Shown: in pieces, positions 1 through 8,828 of the stretch | How the letters are laid out: each line of letters opens with the position of its first letter | Numbering within the stretch: position 1 is the first letter of the stretch | NCBI GenBank assembly: GCA_047632595.1 | Contig: JBLIDK010000002.1 | Location: 27,597-91,596, forward strand | DNA length: 64,000 bases | Direction: 5' to 3' | Source of the DNA: JBLIDK01 sp047632595 | GTDB taxonomy: Bacteria; Bacteroidota; Bacteroidia; Sphingobacteriales; Sphingobacteriaceae | Notes under the pieces: generated by a model | What the model was told of the DNA's origin: nothing | Seen by the model: the letters and a program-made list of their open reading frames with translations, nothing else | The model's database searches: none | Translations under genes and position numbers: made by a program

Positions 1-1
1 T

Positions 2-961
2 TGGGAACATTTAAGAGAAATAATTGAGCTTGAAAAGCCTGAAGGAGTAATAGTTCAACTTGGTGGGCAAACTGCTATTAAACTTGCTGAGAATATAACA
101 GCAATGGGTGTTAAAATTATTGGTACAAGTTTCGAAAATATGGACTTGGCTGAAGATAGAGGAAAGTTTTCTGAAGTGTTAGAGAAAATGAATATCCCTT
201 ATCCTACCTATGGAGTTGCAGAAACACCAGATGAAGCCCTTAAAGTTGCAAAAGAAGTAGGTTACCCAGTATTAGTTCGTCCGAGTTATGTATTAGGTGG
301 GCAACACATGCGAATTGTTATAAACGATGAGGAGTTAGAGTCTACAGTTATTCGTTTATTAAGAGACTTACCAAACAATCAAATTCTTATTGACCATTTC
401 TTAGACAGGGCTGAAGAAGCAGAAACAGATGCGATATGTGATGGGGATGAGGTTTACATAATTGGCATGATGGAGCACATCGAACCAGCAGGAATTCACT
501 CGGGTGATTCAAGTGCAGTTTTACCTCCATTTGCTTTTTCTGAGAATGTTATAAACCAAATGCGTGATTACACTGTTAAGATTGCAAAAGCATTAAATGT
601 TATTGGTTTTGTAAACATTCAATTCGCAATTAAAGAAGAGAAGGTTTATGTTATTGAAGCCAATCCTAGAGCCAGTAGAACGGTTCCTTTTATCGCAAAA
701 GCATATGGAGTACCATTTGTTAACATTGCAACAAAAGTGATGTTAGGAGAGAAAAAGCTTAAAGACTTTAAAATTGAGCCAAAGCTTGATGGTTACGCAA
801 TTAAAGAACCAGTATTCTCATTTAACAAATTCCCTAATGTAAATAAGGAATTAGGACCTGAAATGAAATCGACCGGTGAAGCAATTCGTTTTATAAAAGA
901 CCTAGACGATCCATTCTTTAGAGAAATGTACAGCGTTAAATCAATGTATTTAAGTAAGTAA
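2..961 (+). CDS. carB: Carbamoyl-phosphate synthase large subunit, C-terminal part (5' truncated by window)
   Basis: This is the 3' end of carB, whose product makes carbamoyl phosphate from bicarbonate, ATP and ammonia for pyrimidine and arginine synthesis. The frame is open from base 2, so the ATG at 104 is internal. The second ATP-grasp domain is visible: a VRPSYVLGGQ nucleotide-binding stretch, then EANPRASRTVPFIAKA, which carries the metal-binding Glu/Asn. The protein stops right after LGPEMKSTGEA plus about 25 residues. The MGS-like allosteric domain that follows this point in the E. coli enzyme is therefore absent. As far as I recall, shortened CarB proteins are usual in Flavobacteriia. 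Identification is very secure; only the N-terminal two thirds are outside the window. Confidence 0.97.
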   Translation, partial: WEHLREIIELEKPEGVIVQLGGQTAIKLAENITAMGVKIIGTSFENMDLAEDRGKFSEVLEKMNIPYPTYGVAETPDEALKVAKEVGYPVLVRPSYVLGGQHMRIVINDEELESTVIRLLRDLPNNQILIDHFLDRAEEAETDAICDGDEVYIIGMMEHIEPAGIHSGDSSAVLPPFAFSENVINQMRDYTVKIAKALNVIGFVNIQFAIKEEKVYVIEANPRASRTVPFIAKAYGVPFVNIATKVMLGEKKLKDFKIEPKLDGYAIKEPVFSFNKFPNVNKELGPEMKSTGEAIRFIKDLDDPFFREMYSVKSMYLSK

Positions 962-962
962 T

Positions 963-1148
963 ATGTTAAAATTTATATTCACTTCAGTTTTAGTACTAGT
1001 TTTAGCGCGAATTGTGTTCAGAATGATAGCCCCCTATTTATTTGGTTCACCAGATAAAGAAACTGGCCCAAAGGTGGTACATAAAAAGAATACTAAAACC
1101 TATACCGATAATCAAGGAGAGTTTATTGATTATGAGGAGGTGAAGTAG
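963..1148 (+). CDS. Small single-pass membrane protein (DUF4834-like)
   Basis: A 61-residue protein starts one base after the carB stop, so it is probably cotranscribed with carB. Residues 3-27 form one hydrophobic segment (FIFTSVLVLVLARIVFRMIAPYLF). A short charged tail follows, rich in Lys, Thr and acidic residues and ending in YEEVK. The shape resembles the small DUF4834 membrane proteins of Bacteroidota. That assignment rests on general resemblance only, and no function is known to me. The tight spacing and a plausible membrane protein support a real gene. Confidence 0.7.
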   Translation: MLKFIFTSVLVLVLARIVFRMIAPYLFGSPDKETGPKVVHKKNTKTYTDNQGEFIDYEEVK

Positions 1149-1175
1149 TTGGTTGTTACCTATTGCTAATTATTA

Positions 1176-2105
1176 TTAACCCATCACTTCGAAATTTTTC
1201 CTTACCCATTTGGCACCAATAAATGAAGTCAAATAGTAGAGAATCGACTTTATTGAAAGTGAAGATTTAGCAAAGTGCCTTCTGGCTAATTTATACTTTC
1301 CAATTACGTAATAATATCTTGCTCTAGAGCCATAAAGTCTTTTGATTCCTTTGTTTACTTGCCTGGGATGTTTGTCATAAAACTTTTCTAAGGTGAGCAT
1401 CGAGTAATGAAAATCTATTAAACGATAGTTCTCATTAAGCGAAAGATTGTTTTTATTTATGTATCTATTGTAAAGCGGTTTGCAAATCTCTATAGACTTT
1501 TGTTGATGAAATATTTTAAGAATCCAATCAAAATCCACCATTCCGAAGTGTTCTTCAAAGCGAATATTTTTTAACTTTTTGCTTATAATTAAACACCCTA
1601 GATAGGTGTTTTGACGATTATTTGTTTTACTTAACTTGTCTATAAAAGTTTCATTTTTTCCATAGCGAACGAATTTATCCTTGGAGTTTTTCGTTTTTAT
1701 AACAGTTTTGTTCAGATGTGCATTGAAGATTGTGTAACCGCTAGTTAAAATAGGTGCATGATCAATATATGGCAAGACACTTTGTAATTTATCCTCTACC
1801 CAAATGTCATCATGATCTACAAATGCGATAGAATCACCTGTGCAGTTTTCGAGTCCTATATTTCTTCCAGCATTTGGACCACCAGTATTTTGATTTGTTT
1901 GATATAGCTTAATGTTTTCTTGGTTCTGCAGTAACTCAAAAGTTCCGTCTGTAGATTGATCGTCAACTACAATTAATTCCAAATCAAATTCAGTATATAT
2001 CCCTTCTTGACCAAATATACTCTCAATAGTCTTTTGGATAGTGTTTTTAGCATTAAAGGAAGTTAAAACAACTGAAAATTTCTTATTTGTATTCTGCTGA
2101 TTCAT
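1176..2105 (-). CDS. Family 2 glycosyltransferase
   Basis: A 309-residue GT-A glycosyltransferase, probably adding a sugar to a surface glycan at the cytoplasmic face of the membrane. It starts with the typical first strand FSVVLTSFNAKNTI. It has the VVDDQSTDGT nucleotide-binding motif near residues 46-55 and VDHDDIW near 96-102, whose Asp residues should bind the metal and the sugar nucleotide. NTGGPNAGRNIG, just before, is also typical of the family. The C-terminal 100 residues are basic and unassigned. Its start overlaps the end of the upstream minus-strand gene by 23 bases, so the two are very likely translationally coupled. Donor and acceptor sugars cannot be predicted. Confidence 0.9.
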   Translation of the reverse strand: MNQQNTNKKFSVVLTSFNAKNTIQKTIESIFGQEGIYTEFDLELIVVDDQSTDGTFELLQNQENIKLYQTNQNTGGPNAGRNIGLENCTGDSIAFVDHDDIWVEDKLQSVLPYIDHAPILTSGYTIFNAHLNKTVIKTKNSKDKFVRYGKNETFIDKLSKTNNRQNTYLGCLIISKKLKNIRFEEHFGMVDFDWILKIFHQQKSIEICKPLYNRYINKNNLSLNENYRLIDFHYSMLTLEKFYDKHPRQVNKGIKRLYGSRARYYYVIGKYKLARRHFAKSSLSIKSILYYLTSFIGAKWVRKNFEVMG

Positions 2106-3651
2106 AAAAATCTTTTAGTTGTTTGTTGTAGTTGTTACCTGCCTTTAGGTTTAAATCATGCCATTTTTGACTGTTTACTAACATGCTTTTTAGAGTTTCT
2201 AACATTGCTTCATAACTCGACACGCAAGGAAACCCTAATTTCTTAAAATCATCCATAAAATTTTTTCTATCTGTTAAGTTTACAAAAAGGCCTAAATTTC
2301 CATGCCTTATGGCATCAAGGGCGGAAAGTGAAAACTCTGAAATAAAAATATCTCCTCTTTCCCAGTCCATTTCTAAACTAACTTTTGATACTGAAAGGTT
2401 GCTTAATTTTAAGTGTTTAACAAGGTTTGCAACTCTAGATTTTGAATTTACACCTTCCGCTTCTGGGCGATTCATAGTAGGATGCAATCTTATAATAAAA
2501 TTTTTGTTTGGAAATTGCGGTGGTAATTTACAAAATGCTTCGATCAGTATATCGGTATCAGATCTGTTTACAAATGCTGAATAGTCTATACCATGGTTTA
2601 AGGAAAGAATTATCGTTTTTGATGCTATTTTTCCTTTATTCGAATTAACTATAAATTCCGGTTTTTGTATAAAATAGTAGGATTTAATTGTTTGTTTGTT
2701 CGCTTTTTGAAAATATTTTTGTGTAAAAAAATCTCTTACTACAAAAGAGCCATAGGCAAATATTCCGCCACTATAATGATGTGGTAAGGATGGGGGCCTA
2801 AAAGCATCTTCAAATACTTCTATTGGAAAATTAGGTTCATATAAGATTTTTTTTAAGTTAAAGTATTGATGTATTGGAACAGCAACTACTAATTTGATAT
2901 GCAAACTTTCAGGTATTTTTTTATGGATAAATCTCTTAAATAAATCGTCAAGAGTATTTCTGGAGAACAACTTAAAGTAGCTTACCGGTCGATATTCTAG
3001 TAGAGTGGGTTTGAAATTACTTGTAAATTTTATTCTTTTTAATGAGGTAAAAACAAAAAGTTTTTCTGCCGAATTATGTACATATAATTTATGGTTTTGA
3101 AATAACCAGATTAGTTGATTAAAATGTCTAATTAATTTATAACCAAATTTGAAGTTTTTCAAACTCTCAATAATGGACTTTATTAAAAATTTATTCTGAA
3201 CAGAATAAATACGCTTTGCCCGCTGTTCTTTCCAAAACTTCCAACTCACTCCCAAATTATAAGATTCGGCAGGAATTGCGGTGAAATAAACCTTATCAAT
3301 ATTAAACCTTTGACTAATGTTTTGAAAAACTTTTTGATTGACTTGGTATAGCAAGAATTTTTTATAGACTCTGGCATAGTCCCAAGAGCTAAAGCTAGAA
3401 TTTAAAACTTTTTCAAATGTTATTTCATCAATGAAATCCATTTCTTTTGGAGATAAAAAATCTGCAAAAGTGAAGAACATAATGTCTAGTTTATTGAATG
3501 AATGAAAAAGGTTTTTTTCAAATTCAAATAATTTATGTGTGCTTAAAATAATAATTGAGTTACTATTCTTACTTAAAGAATTAACAATACCTTTTATTTT
3601 GTTATAATTTACATTTTGACTTATGACAATAATTGAAGTTTTGTGTTTCAT
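2083..3651 (-). CDS. Putative GT-B-like surface polysaccharide protein
   Basis: A 522-residue soluble protein that I do not recognise with certainty. The N-terminus (TSIIVISQNVNYNKIKGIV) looks like the first strand of a Rossmann-like domain. The C-terminal third has features seen in GT-B transferases of capsule and polysialic-acid type: a FIIRLHPTMNRPEAEG stretch near residue 385, then DIFISEFSLSALDAIRHGN, which resembles the donor-binding segment ending in Ser-Thr and Ala-Leu-Glu in such enzymes. The gene overlaps the downstream family 2 glycosyltransferase by 23 bases and sits in a glycan locus, which supports a role as a glycosyl- or glycerophosphotransferase. No signal peptide or membrane segment is seen. 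Confidence 0.6.
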   Translation of the reverse strand: MKHKTSIIVISQNVNYNKIKGIVNSLSKNSNSIIILSTHKLFEFEKNLFHSFNKLDIMFFTFADFLSPKEMDFIDEITFEKVLNSSFSSWDYARVYKKFLLYQVNQKVFQNISQRFNIDKVYFTAIPAESYNLGVSWKFWKEQRAKRIYSVQNKFLIKSIIESLKNFKFGYKLIRHFNQLIWLFQNHKLYVHNSAEKLFVFTSLKRIKFTSNFKPTLLEYRPVSYFKLFSRNTLDDLFKRFIHKKIPESLHIKLVVAVPIHQYFNLKKILYEPNFPIEVFEDAFRPPSLPHHYSGGIFAYGSFVVRDFFTQKYFQKANKQTIKSYYFIQKPEFIVNSNKGKIASKTIILSLNHGIDYSAFVNRSDTDILIEAFCKLPPQFPNKNFIIRLHPTMNRPEAEGVNSKSRVANLVKHLKLSNLSVSKVSLEMDWERGDIFISEFSLSALDAIRHGNLGLFVNLTDRKNFMDDFKKLGFPCVSSYEAMLETLKSMLVNSQKWHDLNLKAGNNYNKQLKDFYESAEYK

Positions 3652-3824
3652 TAATTATTAGATTTCTAACTAGTTTTTCTACTTATTTAAGATGTTAGAT
3701 GTCAATATATTTTTAAAAGTAATTATCTTCTATCAGTATTATAAGTAAGTTCGCTCTAAGAAATATGTAAATTTAGAATAATAATTTGAAATGGTAGTTT
3801 GTAAGTTCAAGTAATAAATATAAA

Positions 3825-4778
3825 ATGAACATGGAATGCAGAATTTGTAGTAATACTAGTAACCTAAATAAATATCTAGTTAAAGAAATGATGTTTGGAT
3901 TAAGAGAAGAGTTTGAATATTTTCAATGTCCCAATTGCGAATGTTTACAAATAGTGAATTTCCCAAAGGACATGGCGAAATATTATCCTTCAAATTACTA
4001 TAGCTTTACAAAAGATAAAAAATCGGTCATTTCAATAATTTCTGGCTGGATGAAATCTAGACGAAATCGCTTCGCTATGTTTGATAATGATATGTTAGGG
4101 TGGCTAATTCATTCCATATTTCCCAGTGTAAACCCAAGCTTTAATGCGATCGTATTAGCAGATGCGCATAAAACACATAAAATTCTTGATGTTGGTTGTG
4201 GAAGTGGATATTTTCTTAAAAATTTGGCTAAAATAGGCTTTAAAAACCTACATGGTGTTGATCCTTTTTTAAATGAAAACCTTATTGAGGAACAAGGAGT
4301 AAGGCTCGAGAAAAAATCCATTCATCAGGTGAAAAGCAAAAAGGATATTATTACTTTTAATCATTCATTTGAACATTTGTCTGATCCTTTAGAAACGTTA
4401 AAAATGGTTTCTGATATAATGAACCCTGGCGGACAATGTATAATAAGAATTCCAACCGTGTCTTCATATGCCTGGAAACATTATGGAGTAAATTGGGTTC
4501 AACTGGATGCACCTAGACATTTCTTTCTCCATTCAATTAAGAGTGTTAAATACTTGGCAAACCAAGTAAATCTAACTGTTGAAAACGTAGTTTATGATTC
4601 CAATGAATTTCAATTTTTAGGCAGTGAAAGATATATTAAAAATATTCCATTAAGAAGCAAAGAGAAAAACAAAGACATATTTAGCAATAGTGAGATTAAA
4701 AGTTTTAAAAGTCGTGCTAAAAAGCTTAATTATGAAAATAAGGGAGATGCAATTGCTGTTTTTCTACGGAAGCCTTAA
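3825..4778 (+). CDS. Zinc-finger class I SAM methyltransferase
   Basis: A 317-residue methyltransferase. Residues C5, C8, C35 and C38 make a four-cysteine zinc site at the N-terminus. Residues 119-128 (KILDVGCGSGYF) are the glycine-rich SAM-binding loop, followed by HGVDPF for the ribose-binding acidic residue and ITFNHSFEHLSDP for motif IV. The combination of an N-terminal Cys4 module and a SAM domain occurs in sugar methyltransferases of surface-glycan loci. The substrate is unknown. It stands between two minus-strand genes and so has its own promoter, although no clear TAnnTTTG box is visible in the 173-base gap upstream. It is related in layout, but not closely in sequence, to the methyltransferase at 4817-5764. 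Confidence 0.85.
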   Translation: MNMECRICSNTSNLNKYLVKEMMFGLREEFEYFQCPNCECLQIVNFPKDMAKYYPSNYYSFTKDKKSVISIISGWMKSRRNRFAMFDNDMLGWLIHSIFPSVNPSFNAIVLADAHKTHKILDVGCGSGYFLKNLAKIGFKNLHGVDPFLNENLIEEQGVRLEKKSIHQVKSKKDIITFNHSFEHLSDPLETLKMVSDIMNPGGQCIIRIPTVSSYAWKHYGVNWVQLDAPRHFFLHSIKSVKYLANQVNLTVENVVYDSNEFQFLGSERYIKNIPLRSKEKNKDIFSNSEIKSFKSRAKKLNYENKGDAIAVFLRKP

Positions 4779-4816
4779 CGGTATTAAAGAATCCCCTATT
4801 TTGATTGAGTTTTTTC

Positions 4817-5764
4817 TTAATTCTTCTTTAATATTGCCTTGGGAAAAAAATGTTTTTTAATTCTTACAATTGGTTGTATTACTTTATTGGTAAAAAACTG
4901 ATTAATTTGAAAGCCAAGTTTTCTTTCATTCATTAAGTGAGAGCTATAAACGGATAATTGCTTTGAGTAAGACTCATCAGATATCACGGGCTCTAAATTT
5001 ATTTTAGACTTTCTTACAAAACAAAACAATTCTTTTGGGTGAAAACTGTCTCCTTCCGTCATATATTCGGAGTGTAAACTGTTTTTATTAAGTATATTAG
5101 TTAGGGTTGTTTTAGAAAAGTAATAGGTATGAACAGCTCTAAAGAAATTTGAAGTTAGAGGTAAAAATGGATTATATGCATCTGGTACGGCGATATAAAT
5201 AATTCCGTTGTCTGTTAACACGTTTTTAACTTTATCCAAAACTTTGTCTAAATCTAACATGTGTTCAAATACATGTCTCATGATAACAAAGTCGAATTTG
5301 TTTTCGTAGTCGCTGTTCCAATCAGAATTAATATTGTTTGAAATAAATTTTATTCCTTTTTGATTTAGTCTGTTTTTATGCCCTTCAGATGGTTCAATGG
5401 CAAAATAATTTTCACCTAAATTTTGATCAATAAAACTCATCAATTGTGAGCCATCACCACTGCCAATGTCTAAAATGTTTTTAAACTTTATTTCATCACC
5501 AAAACTTTCTTTTAATCTACGGGTAATAGGATAGTAGCTTGTTGGATTATTCTCAGCTGATATTTTTACTGGATTAGGCCTGTAATATTTGTCATATTTT
5601 TTAGTGTAGAAATTTAGGTATTCAGCGTCTGACCACCGCGGGTTTAAGTAGCTTAGACCGCAATTTTTGCAAATGACCACATTTGCGGCAATGCCAAACT
5701 GCCCAACACTATTTATTTTTTCTGTATTGTTGCTTTCACAAACTGCACAATTTACATTTTCCAT
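4817..5764 (-). CDS. Zinc-finger class I SAM methyltransferase
   Basis: A 315-residue methyltransferase with the same plan as its convergent neighbour. Cysteines C6, C9, C32 and C35 probably bind zinc, and residues 97-105 (ILDIGSGDG) form the SAM loop. FAIEPSEGH follows as the acidic ribose-binding strand, and VIMRHVFEHMLDLDKVL as motif IV. The C-terminus is basic. It is convergent with the preceding methyltransferase, with 38 bases between their stops. The likely substrate is a sugar or a sugar nucleotide of the surface polysaccharide, inferred from the locus only. Confidence 0.85.
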   Translation of the reverse strand: MENVNCAVCESNNTEKINSVGQFGIAANVVICKNCGLSYLNPRWSDAEYLNFYTKKYDKYYRPNPVKISAENNPTSYYPITRRLKESFGDEIKFKNILDIGSGDGSQLMSFIDQNLGENYFAIEPSEGHKNRLNQKGIKFISNNINSDWNSDYENKFDFVIMRHVFEHMLDLDKVLDKVKNVLTDNGIIYIAVPDAYNPFLPLTSNFFRAVHTYYFSKTTLTNILNKNSLHSEYMTEGDSFHPKELFCFVRKSKINLEPVISDESYSKQLSVYSSHLMNERKLGFQINQFFTNKVIQPIVRIKKHFFPKAILKKN

Positions 5765-6006
5765 TTTTCTATTTTTTAGTGTTTTTTAGCAATTAGTGCC
5801 AATATAAGCCCAGTCTACTAAAGTGAATTCTGATTCAAATGTCTGAATTAAAAAGTGTATCAACAATAATTTAATAGAAGTTGTTAAAATATTTAAAGTA
5901 TAAAACAATATGTCTAAATTCGTGGCTAAATAATTGTTAATATTTTGGAGTTCTGCCAAAAACCATAAATTGGTATATTAAGTCTTCATTACCAACCTAT
6001 AAATAA
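5765..6006. other. Divergent intergenic region ahead of the sugar operon
   Basis: This gap of 242 bases separates the minus-strand methyltransferase from the plus-strand epimerase operon and must hold promoters for both. It is very AT-rich. I see no full TTG-N20-TAnnTTTG promoter. A small inverted repeat (TTGGTA at 5970-5975, TACCAA at 5990-5995) lies 11 bases before the epimerase start and could be an operator or a weak leader hairpin. Confidence 0.4.
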
Positions 6007-6957
6007 ATGAATGTAATTGTTACCGGCGGAGCTGGTTTTATTGGTTCTAATTTGATTTCGGATTTACTTCATAATAATAGAGTAACCGTCTATTGTATTG
6101 ATAATTTTGACCCGTATTATGACAGATCAATAAAGGAAAAAAGTATAGAACCTTTTTTATCGAATGATCATTTTCATTTTGTAGAGTGTGATATTTTAGA
6201 TTATGATAATCTAGTTACAATATTTAAAAATGTCAAGATTGATGTAATAGTTCACCTAGCTGGTAAAGCAGGTGTAAGGCCTAGTATCGAAGACCCAATA
6301 TCATATACCAAAACAAATGTAGAAGGGACGAACAAAATGTTAGAGTTTGCAAAAGTTAAAAAAATACAACAATTTGTATTTGGTTCCTCTAGCAGCGTTT
6401 ATGGAAAATGTAAAGATTTACCATGGAATGAAAACTCTACTTGCGACCCTATAAGTCCATATGCCTCTTCTAAATTAGCTGGTGAGTTTCTTGGTAAAGT
6501 TTATTCAAATTTATTTGACATTAATTTTATTGCATTAAGATTTTTTACAGTCTTTGGTCCAAATCAACGCCCAGATTTAGCCATACATAAATTCATAAAT
6601 CTAATGTCAAAAAATCAAAAAATTGATTTGTATGGAGATGGCTCTACTAAGAGAGACTATACTTTTGTTTCAGATATTGTTCAGGGTATCAAGGCGGCCA
6701 TGAAGTTAAATAGACCATTTGAAGTCATAAATATTGCCAGCAATAACCCCATAAAACTTAAGGATTTGGTTAGAACTTTGGAAACAGTATCAGGTATTGA
6801 AGCTAAAATTAACTATATGCCAGAACAGCAAGGTGATGTATCAATTACTTATGCATGCATTGATAAAGCTAAAAGAATGTTAAAATATGCCCCTACAACG
6901 TCACTAGAGCATGGAGTAGAAATGTTTTATAGTTGGTATGAAAATAAAAATAAATGA
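6007..6957 (+). CDS. NAD-dependent nucleotide-sugar epimerase (UDP-glucuronate/UDP-glucose 4-epimerase type)
   Basis: A 316-residue extended short-chain dehydrogenase that acts on a nucleotide sugar in the cytoplasm. Residues 7-13 (GGAGFIG) bind NAD. GSSSSVYG (126-133) and Y152/K156 (the YxxxK pair in PYASSKLAGE) are the catalytic elements. DNFDPYYDRSIKE and the AGKAGVRPS stretch are typical of UDP-glucuronate 4-epimerases of the CapI/WbpP type, so that subfamily is favoured over plain GalE. It is the first gene of a six-gene operon, and its stop overlaps the next start by four bases (ATGA). Exact substrate specificity needs structure-based comparison. Confidence 0.88.
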   Translation: MNVIVTGGAGFIGSNLISDLLHNNRVTVYCIDNFDPYYDRSIKEKSIEPFLSNDHFHFVECDILDYDNLVTIFKNVKIDVIVHLAGKAGVRPSIEDPISYTKTNVEGTNKMLEFAKVKKIQQFVFGSSSSVYGKCKDLPWNENSTCDPISPYASSKLAGEFLGKVYSNLFDINFIALRFFTVFGPNQRPDLAIHKFINLMSKNQKIDLYGDGSTKRDYTFVSDIVQGIKAAMKLNRPFEVINIASNNPIKLKDLVRTLETVSGIEAKINYMPEQQGDVSITYACIDKAKRMLKYAPTTSLEHGVEMFYSWYENKNK

Positions 6958-7661
6958 TGGAAGTATTAGCTATTATCCCAGCAAGAGGAGGGTCTAAAGG
7001 AATAAAGAAGAAAAACCTTGTAAAAGTAAAGGGCAAGACCTTGATTGAGTATTCTATTGAGCATGCTCTTTCCTCCAAATACATTACCAAAACTATTGTT
7101 TCGTCAGAAAACGAAGAGATTTTGACTTTAGCTAGAGGTTTTAAGGAGGTAATACCATTACAACGACCTCAAAAATTAGCAGAAGATCATGTATTAGACC
7201 TTCCAGTATTTGAACATGCTCTAGAGTATTTAAAACTAAATGAAAACTATGTGCCAGATATTATAGTTCACTTAAGGCCAACTGCGCCATTTAGAAGAGT
7301 AGAGTGGATTGATGAAGCAATAGAAAAATTAATTGAAACCCCAGAAGCAGAATCAATAAGGTCTGTGTCTGAACCTGAAAAACATCCTTATAGAATTTTT
7401 GATATTGATGAAAATGGTTACTTAAATTCAATTATGAAACACAAGCATGAGCAATCTTTTGTTTTAAGAAGACAAGATCTACCTAAAATGTATTACTATA
7501 ATTGTGTAATAGATGTAACTCGATGGTCTACAATTATGGAATTGAAATCTATGACTGGTAATAAGATGTTGCCTTTTATAATGGACCCAGATGAGGTAAT
7601 AGATATAGATACACCAAAGGATCTTTTTATATTAAATCAACTTTTTATGGATAAATTATGA
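6954..7661 (+). CDS. NeuA-like CMP-sugar synthetase (cytidylyltransferase)
   Basis: A 235-residue nucleotidyltransferase. It opens with LAIIPARGGSKGIKKKNL (residues 5-22), the CTP-binding signature of CMP-sialic acid and related CMP-ulosonate synthetases. LRPTAPFR and the late DIDTPKDLF motif (with metal-binding Asp) also match. It should activate a keto-sugar acid with CTP. No NeuB/PseI-type synthase that would make a nine-carbon acid is visible in the window, so the activated sugar is unknown. The start overlaps the epimerase stop by four bases, and the stop overlaps the next gene in the same way. This argues for strict co-expression with its neighbours. Confidence 0.85.
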   Translation: MMEVLAIIPARGGSKGIKKKNLVKVKGKTLIEYSIEHALSSKYITKTIVSSENEEILTLARGFKEVIPLQRPQKLAEDHVLDLPVFEHALEYLKLNENYVPDIIVHLRPTAPFRRVEWIDEAIEKLIETPEAESIRSVSEPEKHPYRIFDIDENGYLNSIMKHKHEQSFVLRRQDLPKMYYYNCVIDVTRWSTIMELKSMTGNKMLPFIMDPDEVIDIDTPKDLFILNQLFMDKL

Positions 7662-8827
7662 GAATAGCGGTACTTGGTTCAGGAATGTATGTTACCGGAA
7701 GAGGACAAAGCACACATGGAACAATTTTAGGTTCACTTTTTCAGATGACCAAAGAAAATTCGATTTCTGAAGTGTCTGTAATTTACAGAAGCTCTACTTC
7801 ATTAGACGAAATACATAAATGCAATGATAACCTAAGCGAAAAACTCAAAATTAGGTGCCAAACTAATAATATTCAGCTAGGTGCTGACAGTTTATCAAGT
7901 TTTACAGAAATTCTGCGTAAATCTAAATTTGACGCCGTAATAATTTCTGTTCCAGATCATTTGCATTATGATTATTGCAAAGCAGCAATATTATCCAAGA
8001 CTCCAGTTCTTGTGGTTAAGCCTTTTGTAACGAAACAAGAGCAAGCTAAAGAATTGGCAGAATTATCTAAAGAACTTGATGTTTATGGTGCTGTGGAATT
8101 CCATAAAAGATGGGACGCAACAAACTTGTACATTAAGAAAATTATTAAAGAAGGTAGACTAGGTGACTTATCATTTCTGCAAGTTGATTATAGTCAAAAG
8201 ATCAGCATTCCGCTTACAACTTTTAAAGGTTGGTCAGATAAATCAAATATATTTCAATATTTAGGTGTACATTATGTTGACTTATTTTATTTTCTGACTG
8301 GTTTTATTCCTATAAAAGTTTTAGCGATTGGAACAAATGGTATTTTGAAAGAAAAAGGAATTCAAGCTTTTGATAGCGTTCATGTAGATTTAATTTGGAA
8401 GTCAACTAGTGACTCTTCTAAAGAAGTGCTAACTAGATATGATACAAGTTGGATAGATCCAGATAACACCACAGCAATGTCAGATCAACGTTATAAACTG
8501 ATAGGAACAAAAGGTAGAATTGATTGCAATCAAAAAAATAGAGGTTTAGAGGAGGTTTCAGAATCACATGGGGTAGTATCTGCGAATCCGTACTTTTCTG
8601 ATTTTTTTGAAAACCCAGACGGCGAAGTAGAGTTTCAGGGTTATGGACATGACAGTATAAAATCTTTCATTACGGATATAAAATCTTTGATGAATAAAAA
8701 AGTAACCTTAGACCACTTAATAAAAACCAGACCTTCATTTGAGCAAAGCATAATTTCATCCGCCGTGGTGGAGGCAGCAAACAAAAGCTTAGCAAATGGC
8801 TTTAATTGGGTAAAAATTGAATTATAA
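7658..8827 (+). CDS. Gfo/Idh/MocA-family oxidoreductase
   Basis: A 389-residue NAD(P)-dependent dehydrogenase. The N-terminal Rossmann strand is RIAVLGSGMYVTGRG. The loop between strand and helix is unusually rich in Gly/Thr and lacks the plain GxGxxG spacing. SVPDHLHYDYCKAAILSKTPVLVVKPF (about residues 90-120) carries the conserved Pro-Asp-x-x-His and Lys-Pro elements of the family, and VEFHKRWD contains a candidate catalytic His. The C-terminal half is the beta-sheet substrate domain. It probably oxidises or reduces a sugar or sugar acid of the pathway served by this operon. Overlaps of four bases link it to the gene upstream, and the next gene starts two bases after its stop. Confidence 0.85.
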   Translation: MRIAVLGSGMYVTGRGQSTHGTILGSLFQMTKENSISEVSVIYRSSTSLDEIHKCNDNLSEKLKIRCQTNNIQLGADSLSSFTEILRKSKFDAVIISVPDHLHYDYCKAAILSKTPVLVVKPFVTKQEQAKELAELSKELDVYGAVEFHKRWDATNLYIKKIIKEGRLGDLSFLQVDYSQKISIPLTTFKGWSDKSNIFQYLGVHYVDLFYFLTGFIPIKVLAIGTNGILKEKGIQAFDSVHVDLIWKSTSDSSKEVLTRYDTSWIDPDNTTAMSDQRYKLIGTKGRIDCNQKNRGLEEVSESHGVVSANPYFSDFFENPDGEVEFQGYGHDSIKSFITDIKSLMNKKVTLDHLIKTRPSFEQSIISSAVVEAANKSLANGFNWVKIEL

Positions 8828-8828
8828 C

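Noticed and set aside
2309..2584. 91-codon plus-strand frame inside the GT-B-like gene
   Set aside because: Antisense shadow with no recognisable feature; the minus-strand gene is continuous across it.
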